From positions 62,001 through 126,000 of the forward strand of contig JAJTUP010000021.1 of the NCBI GenBank assembly GCA_021399435.1: a stretch of DNA of 64,000 nt, read 5' to 3'. The stretch's first letter is position 1. Each line of letters begins with the position of its first letter. A program made the position numbers and the translations under genes. Positions 32,802 to 44,745 of this stretch are shown here, one piece after another. The stretch comes from Diaporthe sp. PMI_573. Taxonomy: Eukaryota > Ascomycota > Sordariomycetes > Diaporthales > Diaporthaceae. The notes beneath the pieces were generated by a model. The model had not been told where the DNA came from. It did no database searches and saw nothing but the letters and a program-made list of their open reading frames with translations.

Positions 32802-33908
32802 GTATCCAGCCTAGTGATTAGCAGCTGATTTCATATAGCAGTCGGGGCAATGGCTGCTTTTATCATCGCCCATTTTGGCCAACTTGTGAGTCTTCCTTCC
32901 AGCCATATTGACAGCTAGGGCTGTACTCATACAGTATCAGGTGTTCGTGTGTGGTAATATCCCTTATGACGAGACCGCAGGAAAATGCTAACCAGGAAAA
33001 GGAAGGCCTGAGTCACACGGCGATGGCACTTTCACATAGTGCTTGACGGCGTCAGACTAGGTTGGTAGGCGGCCCACCTCCCCATAAGCATCACCCCACT
33101 TCCCATGCTGATCCGCTTGTCTGCTCGTTGGAATATACGCCACACCACATTGCGCCTTTTCAGCTAACACAATGCAGCTCGCGGCCCGCGATGGCTTCAA
33201 CCTCGACGGGCTGACGGCTTGTCAACAGCACCGGCGCGAACAGACTAGGCACGGCCCAACGCTACGGCTTCTAGCGCAGAATGGCGGGCGGCTTCTGACT
33301 ACAGACAGGTTTGCAGAAGGCAAGTGACCCAGGACCCATCCCCAGCACCACAAATTATTAACTCATACCTAGCAGATTGCAAAGTCACTGTGAAAAGTCC
33401 TGCATGGCAAAAATTACTGGTTTTTTTTAATTGTGTCTTGTCCTTCTAGGACACTAACTGTGGTTTCCAGCTAAATAGAGGAACTCAAACAAATACAAAT
33501 AGTCGATATGGCCGCGGCTGCGTAGCATGCATGCAGCCGCGAATTGATTGTCCCTGATGCATTTTGGTGATTTTCCGTGTGACTTGTTTTGCCTTGACAG
33601 TCCCTAGACCTAGCTGCAGAGTTTGATTTGTGCTAGGCATATCTGTCAATTTTTTTCCCGGTACTAAAATTGTGGTGCGCCTTAGGCGGTGGGATGTGAA
33701 GATAACTAGGCACACTCGCCGGAAGACTCACGCCACACCAGCCAGCATTAGCCGGGCGCCTGTGCTTAGGGCATGACTAGCACCAATGCATCTTGGGTAC
33801 CCGGGTATAAAGTGGACCCCAACCCAGCCCACCCCAGTCGGGAGGATTTTCCTCTCATACCAATCAACATATCGCTTCACCTGAACTACCACACCAAACT
33901 CCCCAGTT
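32802..33908. other. Intergenic region and promoter of the F-box-like gene
   Basis: No gene between 32802 and 33800. A TATA-like TATAAAG sits at 33806-33812, about 100 bp before the ATG at 33909, followed by a pyrimidine/CA-rich leader ending CACACCAAACTCCCC, a typical fungal start context. Confidence 0.5.
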
Positions 33909-35889
33909 ATGGCTTCCGAATCCGCATTCTTGAACCTTCCCCGCGAGCTTCGCGACGAGGTCTATCGCCACTATGTGACGTACGAGGACGGCCTTGTGTA
34001 CAAATTCGAATACGATAGAAAAGGAAGCGCAAAGTCTTATAACATTTTGCGAAATCTGGCACCAGCCAACAACAGGGATCCTATCGATCTCGGCCTAAGG
34101 TCTACATGCAAGCAGGTCTACAGGGAGACAGAGGGTCTCATCCTTAAGTTCAATACCATTACCTTTTCGAATACACAAATTTCGAGAAAGAATTCCGACG
34201 AGGTGCGCGTCAGAGCAGCTCGATTCCACTTTCTACGGGTCCCGTTGACCATGGAGGCTGCATCATTCCTGTACTATGAGGACGGTCTGGTTGTCCGACC
34301 TTGTTACACTCAAGCCGTGGTAGATGTAAGTCAAATACCACCCTTTGCCCTCCCCCCCCCCCCCCAAGCCCCTGCCCCTATATTATGCTGCTGTTGTTCT
34401 TGCTTTAATACTCACTATGCTTTTGGTACTTACAGGAGGTGGTACACACCTATCCTTCAATTGGTCCACTGTTACGCACTTTCCTAAAGGAGAATACCCA
34501 CTGGGCGGAGATTAACTCTGCCCACAAGGTCTTACAAGCTCGACCACACGAACATTGCCCTTATGAAGGACCGGGTCCGACAGGTACGTGGGGGATCGTG
34601 CGCTCATCAATTCGCGCAGCCCTCATGCATGCATTGAAGGTCACGGCGGATCACGACTGCTTTAATAGCGGACCAGCTGCTAAGCGGCCCACCTTCTCCC
34701 CTCGCGAGATTTTGGCTCTGGACTCCAAATTCCCGGCTTGGAGCATCCCCACAGATGACGACCTCCTCAAACTATCTCGACCCTACGCCAAGAAGACTAC
34801 CGACGTCTGCGTAAACGGCAATATTTACTGTCACGCGAGCCGCCAGCTCCACACGGCCGACTTTTGGAACGGCCCTAGATATTGTTGTCGGATCACGTTC
34901 CCTGCGTTCCCCAATAACGAGACGGATCAAGCGGAGAATAGGGGAAAATATCGTTTTTCCGCAGCCTCGGTTGCGATCAAATTTCTTTCTTCCCTTCCAA
35001 GTGGACTGCGCCTCTACCTACGTCACATGCGGCTTCTTGAAAATAATATCAGTGTTGCATTTCCTGAAAGCCACGCACATGGACTCATCAACTTCTGCGT
35101 GGAGAATCCAAAACTTCGCGTCGAGCGCCGTGTCAACGTATGGAAAACAATCCTCCAGCAACCCAGCAATGAGGATGAAGACATGGTGGATGACTTGGGT
35201 GGTACTCCGGAGGACAAATGGAACACGACGCAGAATTTTAGCCTAACGGGCTTCTCGACTATGCGGGCCACGAAGAACATCGCACTCTGGGTCATGGAGG
35301 CTGCATCTCTTATCCCAGCGGGAATGCCAAAAGATTCATTCACGTTGGTTCTTGATGGTGCACCGGGCGATGACGTCCTCTCGGACGTTTTCATTAAGTA
35401 CGTCCAACGCGATGCGGTATGGCAAATGGCCTGGCAAATTGCATTGGAACAGAAACATGAGCAGTCCAAGCACGGTGAGCAGGACGTAGATGATCATTTC
35501 ATGCGTTTACGTGGTCCATACACCTGCTGTAAGCCCATTCTGACTACCCGGGCCCTTCCCTGCCCTCATTTTTTTTTTTTTTCACATTCATGCTGCTAAT
35601 CACGACAACAGATCTCTACGAAGATTTTCCACTGGTGCTAGATGACATCATCAGCAACAGGTCAAAACTCATTCAGTGCACCTTTAACACCGGTCCGAAA
35701 ATTTGGAATATTGAGACGGAATTAAACAAATATCAGCCACTCAACGAGGAAGCCTGGGACGACCTCCGCAAGAACAACGAAGACATGTTCTATTGGAGAC
35801 AACTTAAATACCGAGAAAATTTTGGTAACGTTGTGTACAAGAGAGAAATCCTTCCATACGATTCAGACGATGAGTACTTTAGCGACTAG
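33909..35889 (+). CDS. F-box/2EXR-like fungal protein, three exons
   Basis: Exons 33909-34325, 34436-35528 and 35612-35889 (introns 110 and 83 bp, GTAAGT/ACAG and GTAAGC/ACAG) give 595 residues with no stop. The N-terminus FLNLPRELRDEVYRHYV is the 'LPxELRxxIY' motif at the start of fungal 2EXR and F-box-like proteins, and CKQVYRETEGLI follows at the expected distance. The rest is an uncharacterised helical region ending in an acidic tail (DSDDEYFSD). Such proteins are thought to be adaptors, but the function here is unknown. Intron 1 contains a run of about 14 C's and intron 2 a run of about 14 T's. The gene sits alone between repeat-rich blocks and looks intact. Confidence 0.85.
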
Positions 35890-37680
35890 GTGTTTTTCGG
35901 GGATATCTGGGGATTTAAGTAGCCATTTCAAGCCAAGAGCCTGAAGATTTCTTTAGCGTTCTTGGAGTTGGAACCTGGATTATTAGTTAGAGATTAATAA
36001 CGAAAAGTTCTCCTGGGGATGATGTGAAGCTACTCTGACATATCCTGCCTTGTTTCCCGAATAAATGGCCTCTGGCATACTCTGTCCTTTGGTGTTCCCC
36101 CAACTCGCTTTATCTTGCAGAATAACTCTCTGTCTTTAGGGGCCAGGTACTAGTCCGGTCCGACACCAAAGACTCACATTTTGAGAAACCATGACCACGC
36201 GAAAATATATCCCCACTTGAGCCTAGCCTGAATCAGATCAGTGTGAGGATCTGCTCTTGACGGCAAGCAGGCTCCCCGCCATTATTCTCGGCAGCACCTG
36301 TAGCAGCGGAGAGCTTCCTAGTGTCGTGCTTGAAAGGTGTACCAGCGTGATGTACTCTGGCCGGTACTACTACATCTTCTAGAAATAAAACTGTGGTTCT
36401 TATCGTTTGTTCTTCTCAGTTCCCTTTGCCATTGTTCCTCAGAAGAAGAAGAAAATCTGAGCCAGTTGCATAACGCATAGTTGATAGCATTGAGAATCAG
36501 GAAGGCTGTTGAGGGAACAGCATAAGCTCGAGCTGTGTGTGCAACGATTCCGAGACTGGCCCGTTGCTTCAGGGACACGAATGATAGTGCGATGATCACT
36601 CACCATGCATTGTCTCAAAAGGAGCACTTGAGGAGGCGCCGCCGATGATCATCATTTGCTATCACCCTTCGACCAGGCCTGTCCGCGGGTGCATGCATTA
36701 TACATTCCCGCGCATCCTCGATATTGTCTACCATGAATCAGACACTGCATATGCCTGACGTTCCCAGCCTGAGTTGTGTAGGTTTTGCTCCGTAAGCCAT
36801 CGCACTTATCATCCTTGTGCAGTATTGCGTTCATCCCCTCTTCTAGAGAGTATATCAGGTTCCCCCAGATACCAGTCATCATCTAACTTGGCATCATTCT
36901 GCTCACCTCAACTTAAGTAGCAAGCTAGAGGCTCTGACCCCTTCAGCATCAGCCAACATCAACCCATCCGGCATTAGATGTCGGCCCACCGAGCTCTTTT
37001 ATCACACCCGCCAAGTACCTCAAAATGATAGGCGGCTCCTAGTGTTCCATATTCCAAACGGAAATCTAAACCCCGTGGGACTCTCTCAAAAGAAAGATGA
37101 CGAGAGAGGGGGCCAACAAAGCAGTATGTTCCTCTAATCTATCCGAGATCCAGCAGCCGATAAGACTTTTTAGGCACATCAAAAGTGAGGGTCGTCGTTT
37201 CTCAACACAATATGTACTTATTCCTGGAGCCTGCTCATTCTTCGCAGAGGCCACGTTTCTGTGGCCGCAAAAACACGGGACTCCAAGCGCTGCAACTCCG
37301 GTCGTGTGACGATGCCATTGTCAAAATTGTCAATCGCTTGACTTGGGTTGGACTATTTGGCTGAAGAGATGAAGCTTGGGGAGCTCTTATATCCCAAGCA
37401 CTCAGGAGACAAACCGCCCTTTTCAATGTCAAATTCACTGCGCGAGCCAGTGTGTGCCACCACGAACCAATCAGTAACATCAAATTGAATGCCTTATTTC
37501 CCTTCACCAGGTATTGTGCTACATTGGTCCGACCAACCTGAAAGAGCCTCACTTGCGTACTTTATGTACCTAGGTACCCTCAAAGACTACCGATCCAACA
37601 CTTTTACTGGAAAGGGCTTCTCTTGAAGATGGCAAGCCGTAGGTCATCTCCAGTAAAGTTCGGTGTACCAACTATAGCTG
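35890..37680. other. Intergenic, no gene recognised
   Basis: Short frames only (for example 37235-37552 -, 36318-36599 -), none with a motif or splice context. Composition is moderate, so decayed genes are possible. No RNA gene or repeat is seen. Confidence 0.4.
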
Positions 37681-37689
37681 CATTCGCAT

Positions 37690-38520
37690 ATCTAGTAAAA
37701 CCTCGGCAGGTACTACGCCAAACTAGTATATAGTAAAGGCCCCTGTACCCACCAAGTTAAAACCAAATTTGGTAAAAGCCCCTGTCCCCCCAAGCCAAAC
37801 CCAGTATCTAGTAAAACCTCCTATATTTTAAGACTAAGCAAAACCAGTATCCAGCACGTGCACAGTCGCATACTCTCGACCAACTGGATAAACGGGATCA
37901 GCTATATCAGCAACCACGATATGTGCATCTACAAGATCATCAGGTGCATCAACTGTAAGATAGAGTCCATCAGGGACATCAACATATGCAGCGAGTTAAA
38001 GGGCACCATACCCTGCAAGAAGTTCATAGACGACTTGTCGAAGGTCATCAAGAAGAGCTGTAGCTACACGAACGAGGACCTGGAGAGCAGCTCCTTACTC
38101 AACAGGAAGATGGGCCTCTGCCACCCCTACTGCGGGTACGGGACGGTCACCAGCTACGACAGTCTGCGTAGGATGAGCAGCAACACGCTCATGAAGTCCA
38201 TCATCAGCACCGGCGCCGGGATCCCCTGTTGTGACGGCGATCGTGCTCCCGATGATGTTGATTATGCCGCGGCCGATTGCCCCTGTGCCTACCAGGCCAA
38301 ACCCAGTAACCAGTAAAGCCTTCTGTCGCCTGACATTAAGCAAAATCAATATCTAGTAAAGCTTTCTTCTTATGTGTTTGCACATGGCAAAACTAGCATG
38401 AAACTGATGCCTCCTAGGGAATATATCTAGTAAAGACCCATGCCTAATAGTGTCGAAGACCAGTATCTGGTAAGGACCCTTGCCGCACACTTGGGCCCTG
38501 GGCAACACCAGTCTGCAGCA
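37690..38520. repeat. Degenerate ~40-bp tandem array in two blocks around a coding-like segment
   Basis: Units resembling CCAGTATCTAGTAAA followed by a C-rich stretch and CAAGCCAAAAC repeat about four times at 37690-37855 and four to five times at 38290-38520. Spacing is about 40 bp with substitutions and gaps. Between the blocks is a 440-bp segment with no repeat units. Confidence 0.65.
37858..38316 (+). CDS. Coding-like segment inside the 40-bp array, 152 codons
   Basis: The plus-strand frame is open for 152 codons, starts MHSRILSTNW, is Cys/Lys-rich and uses G or C at most third positions. The opposite strand also reads like protein (contains VDAPDDLVDAHIVVADIADP) but has two TAA stops. 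Both TAA codons could come from CAA by C->T change, so the minus strand may be the original coding strand. No family is recognised on either strand. The last codons of the plus frame run into an array unit. Confidence 0.25.
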   Translation: MHSRILSTNWINGISYISNHDMCIYKIIRCINCKIESIRDINICSELKGTIPCKKFIDDLSKVIKKSCSYTNEDLESSSLLNRKMGLCHPYCGYGTVTSYDSLRRMSSNTLMKSIISTGAGIPCCDGDRAPDDVDYAAADCPCAYQAKPSNQ

Positions 38521-38682
38521 AACTGTGAAGGAGCCAGGTACTGAGGGTCACGCGAGACATGCAGGTAAAATAGCACACGCAGTCGTTGGAAGCAATGCAC
38601 ACCTCGTCTCCGGCAAGCCCCAATAGCAGGTCAGGTAGATTAGAATTGATGAAGGTCGAGATAGATACTGCTTGCGAGATGA

Positions 38683-39720
38683 CTAGACCTCAACTCCGCA
38701 GAGAACTAAGCGGTACTTGGTGACTGGGCCTGCCGGTTTAAGCTGACACCACCGACGTCGTCGGCGGTGAGCTGAGGCTGGTTTGCCTTTGATGACATTC
38801 TTACTTAGCAGCTCTAGCAAGACCACAAGTTCCCAGTCGTAGCGCGCCAGGCCAGTGTTAGACTTGCGCGTTCTATCTCGAACGAGGGAGTCGAGAACTT
38901 CCTGGACTTTCCAGTCAAGCCTTTTAAAACGATGCCATAAATCCTGTCCATGCGAATATGCGTGCGACTTGATAGGCATCTGCATGAATCGACCTTGTTC
39001 TAGCTGGTACACTTGCGCGAGCTCATCGAAGGCAAAGTCCAGATTTGGCTTGACGGAGATAGTACGAGAATCAGAGTGCTTTGCCCGGCAAACCTGAGGA
39101 ATACCGAGCCAGTGCATGAAGCTGGCCATCTGACAGCTTCCGTGACGGTACACTAGAGTCCAAGACTTGTAAACAGTGTGATAGGTTTTGTCGAGATATA
39201 ATCCACTTTTCATTATCAGCGTTCGTCGCGATCCTGCAGCATGTCGAGTGTCACGCGATTCTTACGAGCTGTCCAGAGACGAATTGTCGTTATCGGTAGG
39301 AGCGCTTGCGCCATCCTTTGAAGCCATGGTGGTGTTCTAGTGGGTGCAAGCGTCGTCGAGTCGATGTCCGTTGAGTCGCAATCTTCCGACCCGAGCCACG
39401 ATGTGCGTCGAGCGCCGAATTATATGCAAATCTCGTGACGAGCTAGACACGGCTTTACGGAATTGTGTGAGCTGTTCCCTCAAACCGTACTTGATTTGCA
39501 CCGGATGGCAGTTTCACTGGTGCCCGGGCGGCAGCTGCGTGTCTGTAACTACGCTATCCTGGAGGAACTTGATCATGATTGTTCTGTATCGAGTGATCAT
39601 CACGCTGCTCGTCAGCTCGCTTTGCCTGATCAGCATAAGAGCCCGGTTGAGCTTCTCAACCTGTTATTCGGCCTGCTCTGGCCGTGCCCCCCATTGCTCA
39701 ACTTCCTGAAATAAAGAGGA
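38683..39720 (-). pseudogene. Uncharacterised fungal gene remnant
   Basis: The minus-strand frame 39213-38683 is protein-like throughout (KPNLDFAFDELAQVYQLEQG, RRTRKSN-like basic segment, ARYDWELVVLLELL, ending YRLVLCGVEV). It continues upstream in the same frame to an ATG at 39326 (MASKDGASAPTDNDNSS) across one TAA at about 39261. Further upstream another minus frame (about 39720-39460) is protein-like with two stops and contains LMLIRQSELTSSVMITRYR. These may be exons of one gene with nonsense damage. I vaguely recall fungal proteins with the 'YDWxLVxLxxL...YxxVLxG' ending but can assign no function. Confidence 0.35.
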
Positions 39721-39904
39721 CTTTGCTGTCCTGACCTTCTCAAGCTCTTCGTCATCCGCAATTTTGGACGGCCTTTTATGCCGCTCCACACGGAATGCAG
39801 AGCCAACTCCACAGCATAACTTCATCAGCGGCCCAATGGACAACTTGCTCAGATACTTCTTGAACAGATGCTCGCTGTCGGGTGAGACGATCCAGCGGGA
39901 TTAG

Positions 39905-40010
39905 AACAAGAGACCGGGAAACAGGAACACAGGAGGCCCGGAACAGGCCAGCACAACCAGAGACCCGGAAGCAGGACCCAGAAGGCAGGACCCAGAAACC
40001 GGTACCGGAT
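39905..40010. repeat. Short degenerate purine-rich repeat
   Basis: Several imperfect repeats of ACCCRGAAGCAGG over ~100 bp. A local low-complexity patch with no gene. The sequence from 40010 to 40530 becomes AT-rich and holds nothing recognisable. Confidence 0.4.
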
Positions 40011-40560
40011 GGACACACTGTTGATTATTAAATAACCAGGGTGCCGTGAGAAGAAAGCAGTGGTGCATGCCCACCAATGCAAGTACTCCACTTATTTTAT
40101 TCACCGATCTGCAGATGCGGGGAAATAACGATCAAACCGCGCCAGGACTCTAGGCAGAGCTGGCTGACATTGTTCTAAATCAAAACCTACAAACTCCTTC
40201 CGCTAAACTCCATAATAATCTCACAAGACGACCACAGAAAAGGGACAGAAGTAGTGAAAATTTCCGGAAGAGATGGCAAACATTAGTCAAAATTCTGGGC
40301 GAGCTTTACCAAATCTATAGAGCTGAGTTTTATATCTCAATCAGCAGGAAACGCCAGGACTATATATAGCACAAGTCTAACATTTATATCTAAGGAGGAT
40401 CTTTAAACCTTAAAAATCCCTTAAACTCCCTTAAAGATTATCGTTAAATACTATAAAGTCCTATATATATATATATATTAATTCTTATAATAAATAATCT
40501 CTAAGCCTTATATTATCTAACATTAATTACTTAATATAGTTTATTATATAGTGGCTATTA

Positions 40561-42421
40561 ACGTGAAACACCAACGAGTTACGCACCCCAGCAAGTCGCG
40601 CGCTTTTCAGCACTATTAGCAAAACAACCCAAATTACAGCACCACATTAATTGAAATTAACCAAAACTAATTAGAACTAGATACATTAGATAATTCTTCA
40701 TCTTCTTTACATATTTATACATTGTACCCAGGCTTTCCACAGTTACCATACAGTTAAACAGTTAGTCCGCGGCAAACCGTCTCTACAGCGCCACCACTTA
40801 TTTCACTAGCTGGCCGCTTCCCCTTTACATTTAAATCAATTATCTTTATAGCCTCTTGAGTACTAAGTAACCCCCCTAACTACAAATATATTCTTTTAGC
40901 TAAGCGACGCTTTAAAAGTACTACATTTACTGCTCGAAGGTTATAGGCCTCTTTGGTTAGTAGGGACACTATATAGGCTAATAATTAGGTACCTTTTGAT
41001 AGGCAGTTAATAGTATCTAAAATTAGTATTGGAGAGCTTCCCTAATAACAAGCGATTTAATCTTTAATTAAAGTTAATTAAGAAACCGCCTGTATTGAGT
41101 TATATGGTATTTGGGAAACCCAAGGTACAAGTAATGCTAGGAAGCCTGGTTGTGATAATGGTGTCCGAATCTTGATATCTAACTTGGAAAGCATAACTTT
41201 ATGATTAAATAGAATAAGCCCTGCTCTTCTGAAACCTCTCTTGATGGTTTCTGGCTTGAAAACTTTATTATATACAGCGTGGAAGGCGAGAAAGAACTCT
41301 GTTTTGTTGATGTGTGTAATCTAGGCCTTACTGAATTAGTTAATTTCTCTACTATATACCTTCTTGAGTGGACTAAAATACCTAACATCTAGTAGCTAGA
41401 GTAGATGAGATGAATGAGGAGGCATATAAAGAGTAATAATGTTTTTTACCTTACAAAATCTTTTAAAGTCTATAGAATGGTGGCTCCTATAACTATTAAG
41501 TATTAACAACTAATAGACATTTATTATATATAGTATAATATATTTATTAAAATACTTAATCTATGCTAAGGCAATTATATCTATTATCTATCTATTTAGG
41601 CTTGTTTCGATAATCTAGTTATAAGGGATGCCACCTTTAGTATACTAACTTGCGAGGTATACCTTGGCCTTAACAATTAGTGTTAGTGGTCCAACCTACC
41701 TATCCCTACTAATAAATTCAATACCTGTTGCCCATTACCGATTTCCAGGCTATATTAATTTTACTTACCTACATTAATTAGTACCAGTAACTACTATTTT
41801 AGGTATACTAATACCTATTATAAAGCCTGTCTTGTTAAAGTTATAGGTATTACCATTTAGGATTCTATATTTTATACATATATTGGATATAAGGTCGAAC
41901 CACCCATTAATTATATCTAGATCTTTACATAAGGCCCTTGAGTAGTTGTATATGTGGTTGATGTGTGTTTTGAGACATAATTCCAACGCGATAAATCTTT
42001 ACGCCCAGTTCTTCCCAATAGTACCGCCATTACAGTCTCGGAATAGTATATTAGCTATATCTTCCACATCAGTAAGGACTAGTAAATATCCTCGGGAATC
42101 CTAGTCAAGTATATATTAAACAATAACCTCCTCTTCTATTTTTGTCAATCTCTTATTATTAGGGTGGGTATCTTATCATATAATTTAGCCAGCTATTCTA
42201 TTACAAAGGGTAGATTTGGGGATATTGTATAGCCGAGATACACGTTGCCTGCTTAGTTTTGGGTCTTTTTGAATAGCTTAGATAGCAAGCTAAATAGTGG
42301 ATTCTTTTGTTTTGCCCATTTTTGGATATGGCGCGAGAAAACACGGTTAGAAGGTAGATCATGTCAGATTCCGGAAAAGCGCGCAACTCGTTAGGGTACG
42401 CGACTCGTTGGTGTTTCACGT
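40561..42421 (-). mobile_element. Fot1/pogo-type DNA transposon (inner), 1861 bp
   Basis: Terminal inverted repeats begin ACGTGAAACACCAACGAGT at both ends and continue ~50 bp (40561 on, and 42421 backward), flanked by TA on both sides (40559-40560, 42422-42423). Length matches Fot1-like elements (~1.9 kb). The minus-strand transposase is RIP-degraded: the 41986-41774 frame holds KYRILNGNTYNFNKTGF, the Fot1 block around the first catalytic Asp (here Asn). It is inserted at a TA inside the left terminal repeat of the outer element; removing it restores that repeat's match to the right end. Confidence 0.85.
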
Positions 42422-44335
42422 TACTACATAGTGACCGCTTTTTAGCAAGTCTACCAAGTTTAGACAACCCTAGTACCTACCCAGGGCAAAAGAATTAATT
42501 AAAATTGGCACCAATTGGTGCCAACTGGTCCCCATTGCTTATTTTTAATTAATTTGGTCAATTTAGTATAGTTGGCGTGGCTGTAGTGCTAGTCTAAAGT
42601 AGACGACTTTTGGTGGGACAATTGGCTTTCCTACCAAAATGGAGCATTTTAGCTATACAGGATTAACCTTAATCTATACCAGCCAGACTAACTATTTGGG
42701 CAGTTTGCCGCGGATTGATTGAAAATATACTACTATTTACTCAGAATTTAAATAATTAGACTTTTCTACATCTTTTTTATAAGTTTTTATATTGTGCCCA
42801 GTCTTGCCGCAGTTGCTATATTATCGTTTAGACGGTCTGTTGTAGACCGCCTTCTTGCTATTACCAGCTATTTTACTAGCTGGCCGCTTCTTCTTTTGTT
42901 TTTCTTTAATTATTGCCTGGAAATTCTTAATACTAAGTGCCCTTTTAAGCTGGACCCAACTTCTTTTGGCCCTCTGGCGCTTAGCAAGCCTAATATTAGC
43001 CTTCTTAAGGGTATAGACCTAATTATTTAAAAGAGTAATCTGGTATGCTATTATTTATATGCTTTTTGTAAACTTCTTAACTGCCTAGATAATTGATATA
43101 GGGGAGCTGCCTTAATGGTTAAAGATCTTGCCCTTAATGAAACCTAATTGTTAGACAATCTGGTGGGTATTTAAGGGTATTTATAATTTCTATTTTAATG
43201 GTAATATAGGGAGTAATTGTATTAGAGTTTATAGGCAGATATCTAGCTTAGAAATAATAGAATCTGGGTCTTATAGAGAAATACCAGCCTTTCTAAATCT
43301 AGCTTTTATATTTTCTTTTGTAAAGACCTTATTGTAGGCCGCCTTAAATATAATAAAGAACTTAGACTTAGTGATGTAGTTAATCGAGGCCCGGATAAAG
43401 AGGTTAACCTTATTGCTGTATATATACTTTAATGGCGAGAATAATATAATATCTAATAGCTGGAGAAAATAAGATAAATATAGTAGTATGCTAATAAGGA
43501 TAATATTATACTCTTTGTAGTACTGCTTAAACTCTGCCAATATATAGCTTTTATGTCTATCTAGGACAAGTATCTGGTACTTGCCCTTAGTCTGCTTAAT
43601 TGTATGTTTGTTAAAGTGCCGAATCTATTCTAGACCAGTCTCGTTATCTGTCTATCTATTTAGAGTAGGCTTAATTATCTAGCTTGGTGGAAAGCCAGAC
43701 TCTATTGTCTAGTTGGCAAGGTAGTAGGCGCCCTAGATAATTACAAACGGCGAGATATACTAATTCTTTGCATTAATATATTTAATAGCTGTTGCCTATT
43801 CCCGGTTTCTAGATTAAATAAATTTAGCTTTTCTATATTAATTGTTAAACGGAAACGCTCATTTAGGTGTGGGCGCTGCACGTAGGGAGTTGCCCTAGAC
43901 TTCACGGAAGGAGTTACCCTAGACTTTTTGCTAGTGGCGTGCGCGCTGGCAGATGAGTTTGGTGGCCGTGAGCCGATTTTTTAGGCTGTTTGAAGACCCT
44001 AACTTCGAACCTCTGCATTCCCCTTATTTCTTACCCAAAAAGCATGTAACCTAGTTTGTTAGATAGCCTGATTTCTGAAGTTTATCTGTATTTAGTTTGG
44101 TTACTGTCAGGGTTAGGGTTGGCTGGCTGTTTGAAGCCAAAGATGGTGGGTCTGAGGGCCGAATTTTCCGGCCCCTCCATTCCTGCACCAGAGCCAACCG
44201 CAGCGTGCCCAGGGTTGAGGTCATGTCGGAGGGACTGTGAGGAGGGCTGACAGAAGCCCACTCGAATTCAATACAAAGTTGTCCAAACCACTCTCAAGCG
44301 TCCCAACAAGACCTCAGTGCACCCTACTGCTACCT

Positions 44336-44400
44336 GACTCCCATTCGATCCACCAACCTTCAGAGGTTATGAGTCCTTCTCTCCTTCGCTAAGCGAAGAC
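44336..44400 (-). other. tRNA-Met-like sequence (not a functional tRNA)
   Basis: The minus strand reads GACTCATAACCTCTGAAGG followed by TGGATCGAAT: an anticodon loop with CAT, a variable region and a B-box-like T loop in tRNA order and spacing. An A-box-like TTAGCGAAGG precedes it. The T stem and acceptor stem do not pair, so this is a tRNA-derived piece within the 903-bp element. Confidence 0.35.
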
Positions 44401-44635
44401 CCTGAGTTCGACCCCCGCCCACAGCACGTTTCTTAAAGCTTCTGAACGATATCAGAACTTGTTTCTTGCAACTTAGCGTGCCTCTAAACAATATCAGAAT
44501 AAACAGAAACAACCATCCGTTTGTAAGCTGAGTCTCACAGTGAGTTAGCTAGCACTCACAGCACTTTTCAGTGCACTTGGGTTAACAAGCTTATTTCCAG
44601 CATCCGGGCTCACTGGAATAACGCTTGAGAAGGGG

Positions 44636-44745
44636 TATAGAACAGGTGACGTTGACACCTAAATATAAGCTCTCTGGAGTAGCTGCCAAGTGCAGCATGT
44701 TGCTTTTAGTAGTTATTTCTAGTGTAGCGGCTATTTCGTTCAACA
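44636..44745 (+). repeat. 110-bp mobile repeat, copy 2
   Basis: TATAGAACAGG to GTTCAACA, 110 bp, near-identical to the copies at 29159-29268 and 58563-58672. It forms the right end of the 903-bp element. Its own flanks are not duplicated: the TTAAT to its right pairs with the TTAAT at 43838. Confidence 0.75.

Larger units (their letters stand above)
43843..44745. mobile_element. 903-bp element with 5-bp TTAAT target duplication
   Basis: It starts TGTTAAAC and ends GTTCAACA (an 8-bp imperfect inverted end) and is flanked by TTAAT at 43838-43842 and 44746-44750. It interrupts the outer Fot1-like transposase between its N- and C-terminal halves. Its left 350 bp equal the repeat at 10630-10971, and its right 110 bp equal the dispersed 110-bp repeat. 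The middle 440 bp hold a tRNA-Met-like stretch. No coding capacity. It may be a solo LTR or a non-autonomous retroelement. Confidence 0.65.

Noticed and set aside
10630..44194. A 33-kb giant mobile element bounded by the inverted ~345-bp repeats at 10630 and 43843
   Set aside because: The orientation is suggestive, but the 43843 copy is the end of a separate 903-bp element with its own TTAAT duplication. No tyrosine recombinase/DUF3435 'captain' or other cargo signature was seen between them.
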